DNA from: Streptomyces sp. DHE7-1
Lineage (GTDB): Bacteria; Actinomycetota; Actinomycetes; Streptomycetales; Streptomycetaceae
Length of the DNA stretch: 64,000 nt
Assembly: GCA_016432725.1 (NCBI GenBank)
Contig: JACJDG010000003.1
Span: 4,402,001-4,466,000 of the forward strand
Reading direction: 5' to 3'
Shown: positions 26,797 to 35,816 of the stretch, piece after piece
Layout: every line of letters starts with the position of its first letter
How positions within the stretch are numbered: position 1 is the stretch's first letter
The notes under the pieces: model-generated
What the model saw: only the letters and a program-made list of their open reading frames with translations
Databases searched by the model: none
Told to the model about the DNA's origin: nothing
Made by a program: the position numbers and the translations under genes

Positions 26797-26952
26797 AAGC
26801 CCTCCTTGGGCCCAAAAGGGTTGCCCTGCTCCAGAACCTGCACGTGCGAAACGGTGCTGCACAACTGCATTCGTCTGAAAACGACGAGAGCCCGCGGTCA
26901 CATGCTCCGCAGGCTCTGTACTGCAAGGGAAACCAAACTGCAACTTGCGGCG

Positions 26953-26980
26953 AGCCTAGCACGCAGGCAGCCGGAAGCAA
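26953..26980 (-). promoter_or_regulatory. Candidate HrdB-type promoter for the cold shock gene
   Basis: On the minus strand TTGCTT (26980-26975) and TAGGCT (26958-26953) are separated by 16 bases, a fair match to the housekeeping promoter. It would give a leader of about 150 bases. Confidence 0.45.
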
Positions 26981-27083
26981 TAGAGGCCAAGATCACTTCA
27001 CCCGAATGTTTGAACGCCCACTCGGGTGGGTTGACGGTGGGGCCGGTCTCAGCACCGTACCGCAAGGGGTCTAGTCTCGCGAT

Positions 27084-27932
27084 GTGGACAATTCTCGCAC
27101 CCGGCCGCGCGTCGGCCACATCCAGTTCCTGAACTGCCTGCCCCTCTACTGGGGGCTCGCGAGAACCGGCACGCTCCTCGATTTCGAGCTGACGAAGGAC
27201 ACCCCGGAAAAGCTCAGCGAGCAGATCGTGCGCGGCGACCTCGACATCGGGCCGGTCACCCTCGTGGAGTTCCTGCGCAACGCGGACGACCTCGTGGCCT
27301 TCCCGGACATCGCCGTCGGCTGCGACGGCCCGGTGATGTCCTGCGTGATCGTCTCGCAGGTCCCGCTCGACCGGCTGGACGGCGCCCGCGTCGCCCTCGG
27401 TTCGACCTCGCGGACGTCGGTCAGGCTGGCCCAGCTGCTGCTGGCGGAACGCTTCGGCGTCCAGCCGGACTACTACACCTGCCCGCCCGACCTCAGCCTG
27501 ATGATGCAGGAGGCGGACGCCGCCGTCCTGATCGGTGACGCCGCCCTGCGCGCCAACCTGATCGACGGCCCCCGCTTCGGCCTTCAGGTGCACGACCTGG
27601 GCGCGCTGTGGAAGGAGTGGACCGGGCTGCCGTTCGTCTTCGCGGTCTGGGCGGCGCGCCGCGACTACGCCGAGCGCGAGCCGCTCATCACCCGCAAGGT
27701 CCACGAGGCCTTCCTCGCCTCCCGCAACCTCTCGCTGGAGGAGGTCGGCAAGGTCGCCGAGCAGGCCGCCCGCTGGGAGTCCTTCGACGAGGCCACCCTG
27801 GAGCAGTACTTCACCACCCTCGACTTCAGCTTCGGCGGACCGCAGCTGAAGGCGGTCACCGAGTTCGCCCGCCGGGTCGGCCCGACGACCGGCTTCCCGG
27901 CGGACGTGAAGGTGGATCTGCTTCAGCCGTAA
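27084..27932 (+). CDS. mqnA: Chorismate dehydratase MqnA
   Basis: 282 residues. The MqnA signature is seen in VGHIQFLNCLPLYWGL, LSEQIVRGDLDIGPVTLVEF and VALGSTSRTSVRLAQLLLAE, of the periplasmic-binding-protein-like fold. MqnA dehydrates chorismate to 3-[(1-carboxyvinyl)oxy]benzoate, the first step of the futalosine route. The start is GTG 27084. No Shine-Dalgarno precedes it, and TAGTCT at 27072-27077 could be a -10 box giving a leaderless message. mqnE lies 13 kb upstream and mqnC 2.7 kb downstream. Confidence 0.92.
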   Translation: MDNSRTRPRVGHIQFLNCLPLYWGLARTGTLLDFELTKDTPEKLSEQIVRGDLDIGPVTLVEFLRNADDLVAFPDIAVGCDGPVMSCVIVSQVPLDRLDGARVALGSTSRTSVRLAQLLLAERFGVQPDYYTCPPDLSLMMQEADAAVLIGDAALRANLIDGPRFGLQVHDLGALWKEWTGLPFVFAVWAARRDYAEREPLITRKVHEAFLASRNLSLEEVGKVAEQAARWESFDEATLEQYFTTLDFSFGGPQLKAVTEFARRVGPTTGFPADVKVDLLQP

Positions 27933-28002
27933 TCGCCACGGCACTACGCTGCGGGCAGTGAGGCGCCCGGGGGAGAGGCGTTACGGGGGAGAGGTGCACG
28001 CC

Positions 28003-29768
28003 ATGCAGCCGCTCGGAGCCGACGAACCGGCCGCCGTCGGGCCCTACCGGCTGCTCGGCCGGCTCGGCTCCGGCGGCATGGGCCGGGTCTACCTGGGGCG
28101 CAGCGCGGGCGGCCGGACGGTCGCGGTGAAGATCGTGCATCCGCACTTCGCGCTGGACGAGGAGTTCCGGGCCCGCTTCCGGCGGGAGGTCGACGCCGCC
28201 CGCCGGGTCGGCGGCGCCTGGACCGCACCCGTCCTGGACGCGGACCCGGAGGCCGCCGTGCCCTGGGTCGCCACCGCCTACGCGGCGGGCCCGTCGCTCG
28301 CCGCGGCCGTCACGGACGGCGGACCGCTGCCCGCGCGGACCGTACGGGCCCTGGGCGCGGGCCTCGCCGAGGCGCTCGCCGCCGTGCACGAACTGGGCCT
28401 GGTGCACCGGGACGTGAAGCCGTCCAACGTGCTGCTCACCCTGGACGGCCCGCTGCTCATCGACTTCGGCATCGCCCGTGCCACGGACGGCACCGCGTCC
28501 CTCACCTCGACCGGCGTCTCCGTCGGCTCGCCCGGCTACATGTCCCCGAGCAGATCCTCGGCAAGGGCGTCTCCGGGGCGGCCGACGTCTTCTCCCTCGG
28601 CGCGGTGCTGGCCTACGCGGCGACCGGTGAACCCCCGTTCCCGGGCGACTCCTCGGCCGCCCTGCTGTACAAGGTCGTCCACGAGGAACCGGAACTCGGC
28701 GGCCTGACGGGCGAGTTGCGCGAGGCGGCGGCCGCCTGTCTGGCGAAGGACCCGGCGGCCCGCCCGGCCCCCGCGGCACTGGCCCGCCGTCTCGCCCCCG
28801 AGGGCACCGCCCGCCTGGTGGCCGGCGGCTGGCTGCCCGGCGCGCTGGTGGAGCAGGTCAGCCGGAGCGCCGTGAGCCTGCTCAACCTGGAGACGGCCGA
28901 GACCGCCCCGTCCGGGCCGGTGGGCTTCAGCAGCCCCTCGGTGGACGGCACTTCGGGCGCGCGGCCCACGGACGGCACGGGCCCGGCCGAGCGGCCCGGA
29001 CAGCCGCGGTCCGGCGGCCGTCCGGTCCCGGTCGCAGGCGTGTTCGGGCCGGCCCCCTCGATGACTCCGCCCCTGCCGTCCGGTGCCCCGGACGTTCCCG
29101 CCGCACGGCCGGACGCCGGGGACCCGGAGCCGTCCGCCGGGTCCGGACCGCGGGACGGGCGGCCGGCCCCCGGCCGGGTCACGGTGAGCGTGGCGGCGAC
29201 GTCGACGCCGGACGAGAAGGGGCGCGGACGCCGGGTGAGCTGCACCGTCGCGCTGGCCGTGGCGGGCGCGACGGCCGCGGCGGCGGTGGGCCTGGGAGCG
29301 CTGCTCCAGCCGTGGGCCGGCGGCGGGCACGACACGGCGGGCGGCGCACCGCGGGCCTCCCGCTCGGCCGGCGCGGCGGCCACCGGGGCACCCGACGCGA
29401 GCGGCGGCTCCCCGGGCGCGATCCCGGCCCGCTACCTGGGCACCTGGGAGGGCCCGGCCAGCGGACTCGGCGGCAGTCTGCCCATGGGCACCTTCCGCCT
29501 GACCGTGCACCAGGTGGCCGTCGGCGAGGAGTTGGGCCGGCTGCGGCAGACCGACCAGCTCGGCGGAGTCTGCGTCGACGTCCTCACCCTGAAACAGGTG
29601 ACGCCGTCCCGGATCGTGGCCACCTCGGTCGGCGCGAAGTCCAACCACGCCGGCTGCGACCCGGCGCCGCACCCGGTGGAGTTGACGCCGGTCGGCGACG
29701 ACCTTCGTTACACCGCCAAGAGCGCGGCCGAGGGCGATCCGGTGGCCCGGATGTCGAAGGCCGGCTGA
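28003..29768 (+). CDS. Transmembrane Ser/Thr protein kinase with extracellular sensor domain (one base missing as read)
   Basis: 588 residues after restoring one base in the C run 28544-28547. Hanks motifs: glycine loop GSGGMGRVYLG from residue 22, Lys43, catalytic HRDVKPSN (Asp137) and DFG (Asp154); the activation segment then continues in the shifted frame to the kinase end. A Pro/Ala-rich linker follows, then one span (VALAVAGATAAAAVGLGALL) and an extracellular domain of about 110 residues starting ARYLGTWEG. There are no PASTA repeats. ATG 28003 follows GAGAGG; GTG 27994 is an alternative. It sits between mqnA and a prepilin peptidase gene. Confidence 0.85.
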
Positions 29769-29802
29769 GACGGACCGGACCAGGCGCGGAAGGGGAGAGC
29801 GG

Positions 29803-30558
29803 ATGGGTGCCGCGGGGACGAGCACGGAGGTGCTGGCCGTCGCCGCCGCGCTGTGGGGCGCGGCGGCCGGGACACTGCTGCCCAGGGCCGCCTACCGCTT
29901 CGCGGTCCCGGCCGGCGAGCCGTGGCGGGAGCGCTGCGGGCAGGGGCACCCGATCCGCGGCTGGCTCGGGCGGACGCGGTGCGGGCAGTGCGCCCGAGGG
30001 GCGGCGCGGGCACCGTACCCGCCGTCCGCCGCGCTCCTCGCCGCGGCCACCGCCCTCGCCTGCGCCGCCCTCGCCGCCGCCACCGGGACCCGGCCGGAGC
30101 TGGGCGTCTGGCTGCTGCTCGCGCCGGTGTGGGTACTGCTGGCCGCCGTCGACGTACGGGTGCGTCGGCTGCCCGACCCGCTGACCCTGCCGCTCGCGGC
30201 CGCCGGGCTCGGCCTGCTCGCCCTCGTCGCCCTGCTGCCGGAGCACGCCGGTGACTGGCTCACCGCGTTGTACGGCGCGCTCGCGCTCGGCGGCGGCTAC
30301 CTCGTGCTGTTCCTCGTCAACCCGTCCGGCATGGGCTTCGGCGACGTGAAGCTCGCGCTCGGCATGGGCGCCGCGCTCGGCTGGTACGGCTGGCCGACCC
30401 TGCTGCTCGGCACCTTCGCCGGTTTCCTGCTCGGCGCGCTCTACGGCGGTGCGCTCGTCGTCGCCCGGCGGGCGGGCCGCAGGACGGCCATCCCCTTCGG
30501 GCCGTTCCTCATCGCCGGCGCCTTCGCCGGGCTGCTGATCGGCGCCTACGCGGCCTGA
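29803..30558 (+). CDS. Prepilin peptidase, A24 family
   Basis: 251 residues, polytopic. A cytoplasmic N-terminal loop has CGQGHPI and CGQCARG, a possible zinc site of the long type. The two catalytic aspartates are in AAVDVRVRRLPDPLT and GMGFGDVKLALGMGAALG, the latter being the GxGD motif. The family cleaves type IV prepilin-like leaders. No pilin or secretion gene is present in the window, so its substrate is elsewhere. It follows the kinase by 34 bases. Confidence 0.85.
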   Translation: MGAAGTSTEVLAVAAALWGAAAGTLLPRAAYRFAVPAGEPWRERCGQGHPIRGWLGRTRCGQCARGAARAPYPPSAALLAAATALACAALAAATGTRPELGVWLLLAPVWVLLAAVDVRVRRLPDPLTLPLAAAGLGLLALVALLPEHAGDWLTALYGALALGGGYLVLFLVNPSGMGFGDVKLALGMGAALGWYGWPTLLLGTFAGFLLGALYGGALVVARRAGRRTAIPFGPFLIAGAFAGLLIGAYAA

Positions 30559-30680
30559 CAGCGGACGGCCCGAACGGCTGGCGTAGGCTGGTCCGGTCCG
30601 CCCACCCGTCTCCCACCACCACCCTTGTATCGAGCGCTCCGCGCACAGTTTCTCTTCAACCCTTGACGAAAGGGACCCCG

Positions 30681-31879
30681 GTGTCCGAGAAGGCCGACCT
30701 CCAGTCCGTCCTCGATCGTGCCGCCGCCGGTGGGCGGATCACCGCCGAAGAGGCGCTCGTCCTCTACCGCGACGCCCCGCTGCACGCGCTGGGCGCCGCC
30801 GCCGACGCCGTACGCCGCCGCAAGTACGCGGGCATCGAGCACATCGCCACGTACATCATCGAGCGCAACATCAACTACACGAACGTGTGCGTCACGGCGT
30901 GCAGGTTCTGCGCCTTCTACGCGGCCCCAAGGACACCGGGAAGGGCTGGACCCGCGACCTCGACGACATCCTGCGCCGCTGCGCGGAGACGGTGGAGCTG
31001 GGCGGCACCCAGATCATGTTCCAGGGCGGTCACCACCCGGACTACGGCGTCGAGTACTACGAGAAGCACTTCAAGGCCATCAAGGACGCCTTCCCCCAGC
31101 TCGTGATCCACTCCCTCGGCGCCTCCGAGGTCGAGCACATGGCCCGGATCAGCGGTGTCCCGGTGGAAGAGGCCATCACCCGGATCCACGAGGCGGGCCT
31201 GGACTCCTTCGCGGGCGCCGGCGCCGAACTCCTGCCCGAGCGGCCGCGCAAGGCCATCGCCCCGCTGAAGGAGAGCGGCGAGCGCTGGCTGGAGATCATG
31301 GAGATCGCGCACGGGCTGGGCGTGGAGTCGACGTCCACCATGCTGATGGGCACGGGCGAGACCAACGCCGAGCGCATCGAGCACCTGCGCATGATCCGTG
31401 ACGTGCAGGACCGCACGGGCGGCTTCCGGGCCTTCATCCCGTACACCTACCAGCCCGAGAACAACCACCTGAAGGGCCGCACCCAGGCCACGCTCTTCGA
31501 GTACCTGCGGATGATCGCCATCGCCCGCCTCTTCCTGGACAACGTCCAGCACATCCAGGGCTCGTGGCTGACCACCGGCAAGGAGGTCGGCCAGCTCTCC
31601 CTGCACTACGGCGCGGACGACCTCGGCTCGATCATGCTGGAGGAGAACGTGGTCTCCTCGGCCGGCGCCAAGCACCGCTCCAACCGGCTCGAGATCATCG
31701 ACCTCATCCGCAAGGCGGGCCGCGTCCCGGCCCAGCGCGCCACGACGTACGAGCACCTCGTCGTGCACGACGACCCGGCGAACGACCCGGTCGACGACCG
31801 CGTGGTCTCCCACATCTCCTCCACGGCGATCGACGGCGGCACGGCGCACCCGGAGCTGAAGCTGCTGGCGTCCAACTGA
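30681..31879 (+). CDS. mqnC: Cyclic dehypoxanthinyl futalosine synthase MqnC (one base missing as read)
   Basis: 399 residues after restoring one base in the C run 30925-30928; as read the first 80 codons and the rest are in different frames. The radical SAM cysteines are Cys70, Cys74 and Cys77 in CVTACRFC, and HIATYIIERNINYTNVCV, FIPYTYQPENNHLKG and WLTTGKEVGQLSLHYGADDL are diagnostic for MqnC. It cyclises dehypoxanthinyl futalosine. GTG 30681 has GAAAGGGA upstream. An amidohydrolase-like gene follows seven bases after the stop. Confidence 0.9.
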
Positions 31880-31886
31880 CGGCGCC

Positions 31887-32486
31887 GTGCTGACACTTCA
31901 CGTCGCCGAGCGGTCCCCGCAGACCGCCGTCCTGGTCGACGGGGCGTCCATCGCCGCCGTCGGCCCGTACGAGGAACTGGCCGCCGCCGAACCCCGGGCG
32001 AGGGTCCGGCGCTGGCCCGGCATCCTCACCCCGGGGCTGCTGAACCCGTACGGCCCGGAGCTGCTGGAGGCCACCTACCACCCCGACCCGCGCGAGGCCG
32101 ATGTGCTCGGCACCGAGCCCGTCGTCGGAGCGCGCGCCCGGGAGATCCTCCGCGCCGACCCCGCGCGCCTCGGCGCCAGCGCGCGGCGCGGGGTGCAGCG
32201 GATGCTGGCGCACGGCACGGTGGCGGTGGCCGGGGAACTGCGGTCGCGGGCCGCGGCCGACGCGGTGCGCAGGGCCGGGCTCGCCGTGGGACAGCGCCCG
32301 GACCGCCTCCCGGGCCCGGCGGCGCTGTCCCCCACTCCGCTGATCCTGCTGCCCGGGCCGGTGGCGGGCGGGCCCGCCCGGTTCGCCGTGTTCGACGTCG
32401 CGGACCGCGCCGATCTGGTCCGGCGCGGCGCCGGGACCTGTGTGGCGACCGTGATCGGCGGGCGGCTGGTGTACCGCGGCCGCTGA
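31887..32486 (+). CDS. Imidazolonepropionase-like / amidohydrolase-fragment protein, linked to mqnC
   Basis: 199 residues from GTG 31887. The start LTLHVAERSPQTAVLVDGAS followed by IAAVGPYEEL, the RRWPGILTPGLLNPYGPELL block and the closing CVATVIGGRLVYRGR match the beta-sandwich ends of amidohydrolases. The metal-binding barrel is almost wholly absent, with no HxH after TPG, so hydrolytic activity is doubtful. The tight spacing to mqnC suggests cotranscription. Role unknown; a non-enzymatic part in futalosine metabolism is only a guess. Confidence 0.65.
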   Translation: MLTLHVAERSPQTAVLVDGASIAAVGPYEELAAAEPRARVRRWPGILTPGLLNPYGPELLEATYHPDPREADVLGTEPVVGARAREILRADPARLGASARRGVQRMLAHGTVAVAGELRSRAAADAVRRAGLAVGQRPDRLPGPAALSPTPLILLPGPVAGGPARFAVFDVADRADLVRRGAGTCVATVIGGRLVYRGR

Positions 32487-32492
32487 CCGGAC

Positions 32493-33473
32493 TCAACCGG
32501 AGAACCGCTGCCCGAACGCCCCCGGGCGCTGGTTCACCCCGCTGCAGTCGGTCGCCGCGTCGTCCGTGGCGGAACCTTTCGCGCATCGCCGGTCGCGGGA
32601 GGTGGACCACATCGAGACCCAGGCGATCTCCTTCTCCTCGGCGAACGCCCGTACCTGGTCCGCGTCGGAGAGCGTGAAGGTCTCCCCGGCCACGTCGTTG
32701 ACGCCGATCATCGAGGTGAGCGCCATACCCCGCCAGGCCCCCGCGTCGGACAGCCCGAACACCTTCCTCAGCTGGGTGTGCGCGGCCCTGGCCGAGGTGA
32801 GGGCGTAGTCGCCCATGTCGCCCGCGTACGACTCGCCGTAGTTCATCGTCATGAGGTTGACGGTGGAGACCTGGACGTCGTGGTCGTTCGCGGACTCCAG
32901 CAGCGCGAGGCTGTCCGCGTCCAGTCCCGAGGGCATCACCGGGAGGGTGAACGAGACCTCCAGGTCCGGCCGTTCCCGCTGCAGCCGGGCCATCGCCCGT
33001 GAACGCAGGTCGGCCGAGGCGGAGTCGCCCGGCTCGGCGCCCTCGATGTCGAAGTCGGCCAGGGTGCTGCCGGCCGCGTCCAGCGCCTTCGCGTAGGCGG
33101 CGGCCAGGGCGGCGGCGCTGTCGCAGGTGGCGGCCAGTTCCTTGCCGGACGCCCCGCCGAAGGACACCCGGACCGTGGCGCCGCCCCGCTTCAGCGCCGC
33201 GATCCGCGACTTCACCGAGGCGGCACCGACGGCCTCGGTGCCGTTCCACTCCGGGACGCAGTCGTCGTCACCGGAGATCACGAAGGCGAGGTTGTACGTC
33301 GCCGGGGAGCCGGCGGAGTCGGTGACGGAGCCCGCCGTGGCGCTGACGTAGGGGGCGTACGCGGGGGCGTGTGCCGCGGTGTCCGACGCGCTCCCGGCGT
33401 GCCCGGAGCAGCCCGTGGCGACGAGCGCGAACAGACAGCTGAATCCAGTCATGCGCTTCCGGAAACGCCTCAT
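32493..33473 (-). CDS. Secreted or lipid-anchored GH18-like chitinase domain protein
   Basis: 326 residues. A signal peptide ends VATGCSG, a weak lipobox. The TIM-barrel is indicated by TVRVSFGGASGKELA, the catalytic-strand motif LADFDIEGAE (Asp-Phe-Asp-Ile-Glu, with the first Asp of DxxDxDxE replaced by Thr), VSTVNLMTMNYG and EIAWVSMWS. This is the compact chitinase type common in Streptomyces. It may trim chitin or peptidoglycan-like polymers. It converges with the mqnC pair. Confidence 0.8.
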   Translation of the reverse strand: MRRFRKRMTGFSCLFALVATGCSGHAGSASDTAAHAPAYAPYVSATAGSVTDSAGSPATYNLAFVISGDDDCVPEWNGTEAVGAASVKSRIAALKRGGATVRVSFGGASGKELAATCDSAAALAAAYAKALDAAGSTLADFDIEGAEPGDSASADLRSRAMARLQRERPDLEVSFTLPVMPSGLDADSLALLESANDHDVQVSTVNLMTMNYGESYAGDMGDYALTSARAAHTQLRKVFGLSDAGAWRGMALTSMIGVNDVAGETFTLSDADQVRAFAEEKEIAWVSMWSTSRDRRCAKGSATDDAATDCSGVNQRPGAFGQRFSG

Positions 33474-33716
33474 CGCATACGCACCCGCTCTCGTGATCCC
33501 GGTATCTCTGCCTCAGGCCGGAAACGAATTCCTGTTTCCGAAGGAAAATCTCTCATACGTTCCCGCCGGTGTCGTGGTTCCTTATGTGCGGATTGCCCGC
33601 TCGATGGGTGCCATTTGTCTGTTAGGCCGTTATTGGCACCATCGGTGCTCCCAGGGAACCGACAGGTTGGGCACGGTCTCACGGGTGGCTCACAGGAATT
33701 CCCGAGAAAGGGTCAT

Positions 33717-34070
33717 ATGAAGCCTCCCTGGTATCCGGGGAATGCATTCCGAACCCGCCGTCGAATTCGCGCCACCGGGCGTGGTCGCCGCCGCGAACAG
33801 GGCAACGGGTCCGCCGCGGGACCCGTGTTCGTGGATTCCACCGGCCGCCGGTCCCAGGTGCTGCGCCGGATCGGCACGCTGATCGACCGCCTCTGGGAGA
33901 TGCCCGCCTTCGAGCGGTACCTGCCGCTCGACAGCCAGTGGTTCGTGTTCGGCGTCGGCTGTGGCCTGATCGCCGTGTTCGTCCTGGTGTGCGGCCGGGT
34001 GGAGGGCGTGGCCGCGAAGAACAAGCCGCAACTGATCCTGGGAGGGCGTGCTGCAACAATGGGCGGGTGA
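33717..34070 (+). CDS. Small single-span membrane protein coupled to menG
   Basis: 117 residues from ATG 33717. A basic N-terminal part (RTRRRIRATGRGRRREQ) is followed by PVFVDSTGRRSQVLRRIG and one membrane span, WFVFGVGCGLIAVFVLVCG. The stop TGA overlaps the menG GTG by three bases (GTGA), so translation is probably coupled. The VFVDSTGRRS piece recalls the N-terminus of larger Streptomyces membrane enzymes, but no enzyme domain follows. Function unknown. Upstream, 33474-33716 holds no gene I can support. Confidence 0.6.
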   Translation: MKPPWYPGNAFRTRRRIRATGRGRRREQGNGSAAGPVFVDSTGRRSQVLRRIGTLIDRLWEMPAFERYLPLDSQWFVFGVGCGLIAVFVLVCGRVEGVAAKNKPQLILGGRAATMGG

Positions 34071-34762
34071 CCCGCGCCTCCCTGAACAAGCAGCCGCACG
34101 AAGTCGCCTCGATGTTCGACGACGTGGCGGAACGGTACGACCTGACGAACGACGTGCTGTCGCTCGGCCAGGACCGGCGCTGGCGCAAGGAGGTGGCCAA
34201 GGCGGTCGACGCGCGTCCCGCGCAGAAGGTCCTCGACCTCGCGGCCGGCACGGCGACCTCCTCGCTGCCCTTCGCGCGCACCGGCGCCTACGTCGTCCCG
34301 TGCGACTTCTCCCTCGGGATGCTCCAGGTCGGCAAGAGGAAGCACACCTGGCTGCCGTTCACGGCGGGCGACGCGACCAGGCTGCCGTTCAAGGACGACA
34401 CCTTCGACGCCGTGACGATCTCCTTCGGGCTGCGCAACGTGCAGGACACGGACGCGGCGCTGCGCGAGATGTACCGGGTGACCCGGCCCGGCGGACGCGT
34501 GGTGATCTGCGAGTTCTCGCACCCCACCTGGGCGCCCTTCCGGACCGTCTACACCGAGTACCTGATGCGCGCGCTGCCGCCGGTCGCCCGTTCGGTGTCC
34601 TCCAACCCGGACGCCTACGTCTACCTCGCCGAGTCCATCCGGGCCTGGCCCGACCAGCCCGGCCTCGCCGAGCGGCTGCGCAAGGCCGGCTGGTCGAAGG
34701 TGGCGTGGCGCAACCTCACCGGCGGTGTGGTCGCGCTGCACCGGGGCTTCAAGGAGAGCTGA
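34067..34762 (+). CDS. menG: Demethylmenaquinone methyltransferase MenG (UbiE family)
   Basis: 231 residues. SAM motif I is VLDLAAGTATSSLPFA and the UbiE signatures FDDVAERYDLTNDVLSLGQD and FDAVTISFGLRNVQD are intact, as is VVICEFSHPTWAPFRTVY. It performs the last methylation in menaquinone synthesis. GTG 34067 sits in a GTGA overlap with the small membrane protein gene. A PASTA protein gene converges from the right. Confidence 0.93.
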   Translation: MTRASLNKQPHEVASMFDDVAERYDLTNDVLSLGQDRRWRKEVAKAVDARPAQKVLDLAAGTATSSLPFARTGAYVVPCDFSLGMLQVGKRKHTWLPFTAGDATRLPFKDDTFDAVTISFGLRNVQDTDAALREMYRVTRPGGRVVICEFSHPTWAPFRTVYTEYLMRALPPVARSVSSNPDAYVYLAESIRAWPDQPGLAERLRKAGWSKVAWRNLTGGVVALHRGFKES

Positions 34763-34786
34763 GTCCCGCCGGCGGGTGACCGGCGC

Positions 34787-35169
34787 TCACCTGCGGATCA
34801 TCTCGAAGGCGTCGCCGGCCTCGCCCAGTTCGCGCCGCATTCCGCCCGAGGGCGGCCGCGGGATGCGTGGCTCGCGCACGCCCCCGCCGCCCTCGCCGTC
34901 ACCGAAGTCGAACCACACGTACACCACGGAGTCCGGGGCACCTCGGCACCGGGCTGCGGATACTGGCGTACGACGTACTCGACCACCGTGTGCGCGAAGT
35001 CCGGGCGGTCCGGCGCGTTGAGGAAGAGTCCTCGGGCGAGGGCCGTTTCGCGCGCGTCCATGGCCATGAGTCCGACCAGACGGGGAACGCGCGCTTCGGG
35101 TGTTTTGGGTGTTATAAGCACAGATGTCACCCCCAGCGGTACTGGAAGGGTAACGCGGGCGCGGGTCAC
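34787..35169 (-). CDS. PASTA-domain protein (one base missing as read)
   Basis: 127 residues after restoring one base at the G run 34935-34938. A PASTA-type segment is visible in VPRLVGLMAMDARETALARG, then VVEYVVRQYPQPGAEVPR and VVYVWFDFGDGEGGGG. There is no kinase domain or clear membrane span, so it is a free-standing small protein. The acidic and Gly-rich C-terminal tail is typical of its Streptomyces relatives. The start, GTG 35169, is the furthest sensible one. Role unknown. Confidence 0.7.
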
Positions 35170-35213
35170 CCGGAAGCGACATGTGGCTTACTGTGACAGA
35201 TGGTTACTCTAAG

Positions 35214-35719
35214 TCACAGGTCGAGCCGGTAGCAGTGCCCCTGCCGTGCCGAGGCCGGCGTCGTGAACGTCTCCGCGAGCCGCATGCCCAGGCGCCGGGT
35301 GACCGCGATGGAGCGTTCGTTGCGCGCGTCGACCATCGCCACCACCCGGGCCACCCCGGCCGCCCGCAGCCGGTCCAGCGTCTCCCCGGCGGCGGCGGTG
35401 GCGTACCCCCGCCCCCAGTGCGCACGGCCCAGCCGCCAGCCGATCTCGATCTCGCCCGCGGGCCCCAGGCGTGCGGCCACGGCTGGGCCCCGGTGAAGCC
35501 GACCATGCCGCCCTCGTCGTCCAGCACCGACCACAGGCAGAACCCCCGCTCCGCGTCGTGCCGGCGCTGGCGCGCGGTCAGCTCCTCGTACACCGACACC
35601 TCGGCGGACCGGCCCCCGTGGAACTCCATGACCTCCGGGTCGTCGAAGACCCGGTGCCAGGAGAACGCGTCCTCGTCGGTGGGCACACGCAGCCGTACAG
35701 CGGGGAGAGCTCGGTTCAC
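35214..35719 (-). CDS. GNAT-family acetyltransferase, RimJ-like (one base missing as read)
   Basis: 168 residues after restoring one base near 35460-35466. VRLRVPTDEDAFSWHRVFDD is the RimJ/RimL-type start; the shifted frame supplies EIEIGWRLGRAHWGRGYATA, the acetyl-CoA loop, and ARVVAMVDARNERSIAVTRR. Substrate unknown. GTG 35719 is the start. It is divergent from the geranylgeranyl reductase-like gene with about 100 bases between them. Confidence 0.8.
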
Positions 35720-35816
35720 GGGGCAGCCCTTCAGCCGGGTGATCAGTACTGCTGAATAGACTGCCCATGTCCAGTGCCGGTCGGCACGCAGATTCCGAAC
35801 TTGGGGAGATCCCGCC

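Noticed and set aside
33379..33720. A 113-codon open frame overlapping the signal peptide region of the GH18 gene
   Set aside because: It is antisense to that gene at its 5' end and shows no hydrophobic or domain pattern; the next supported start is 33717.
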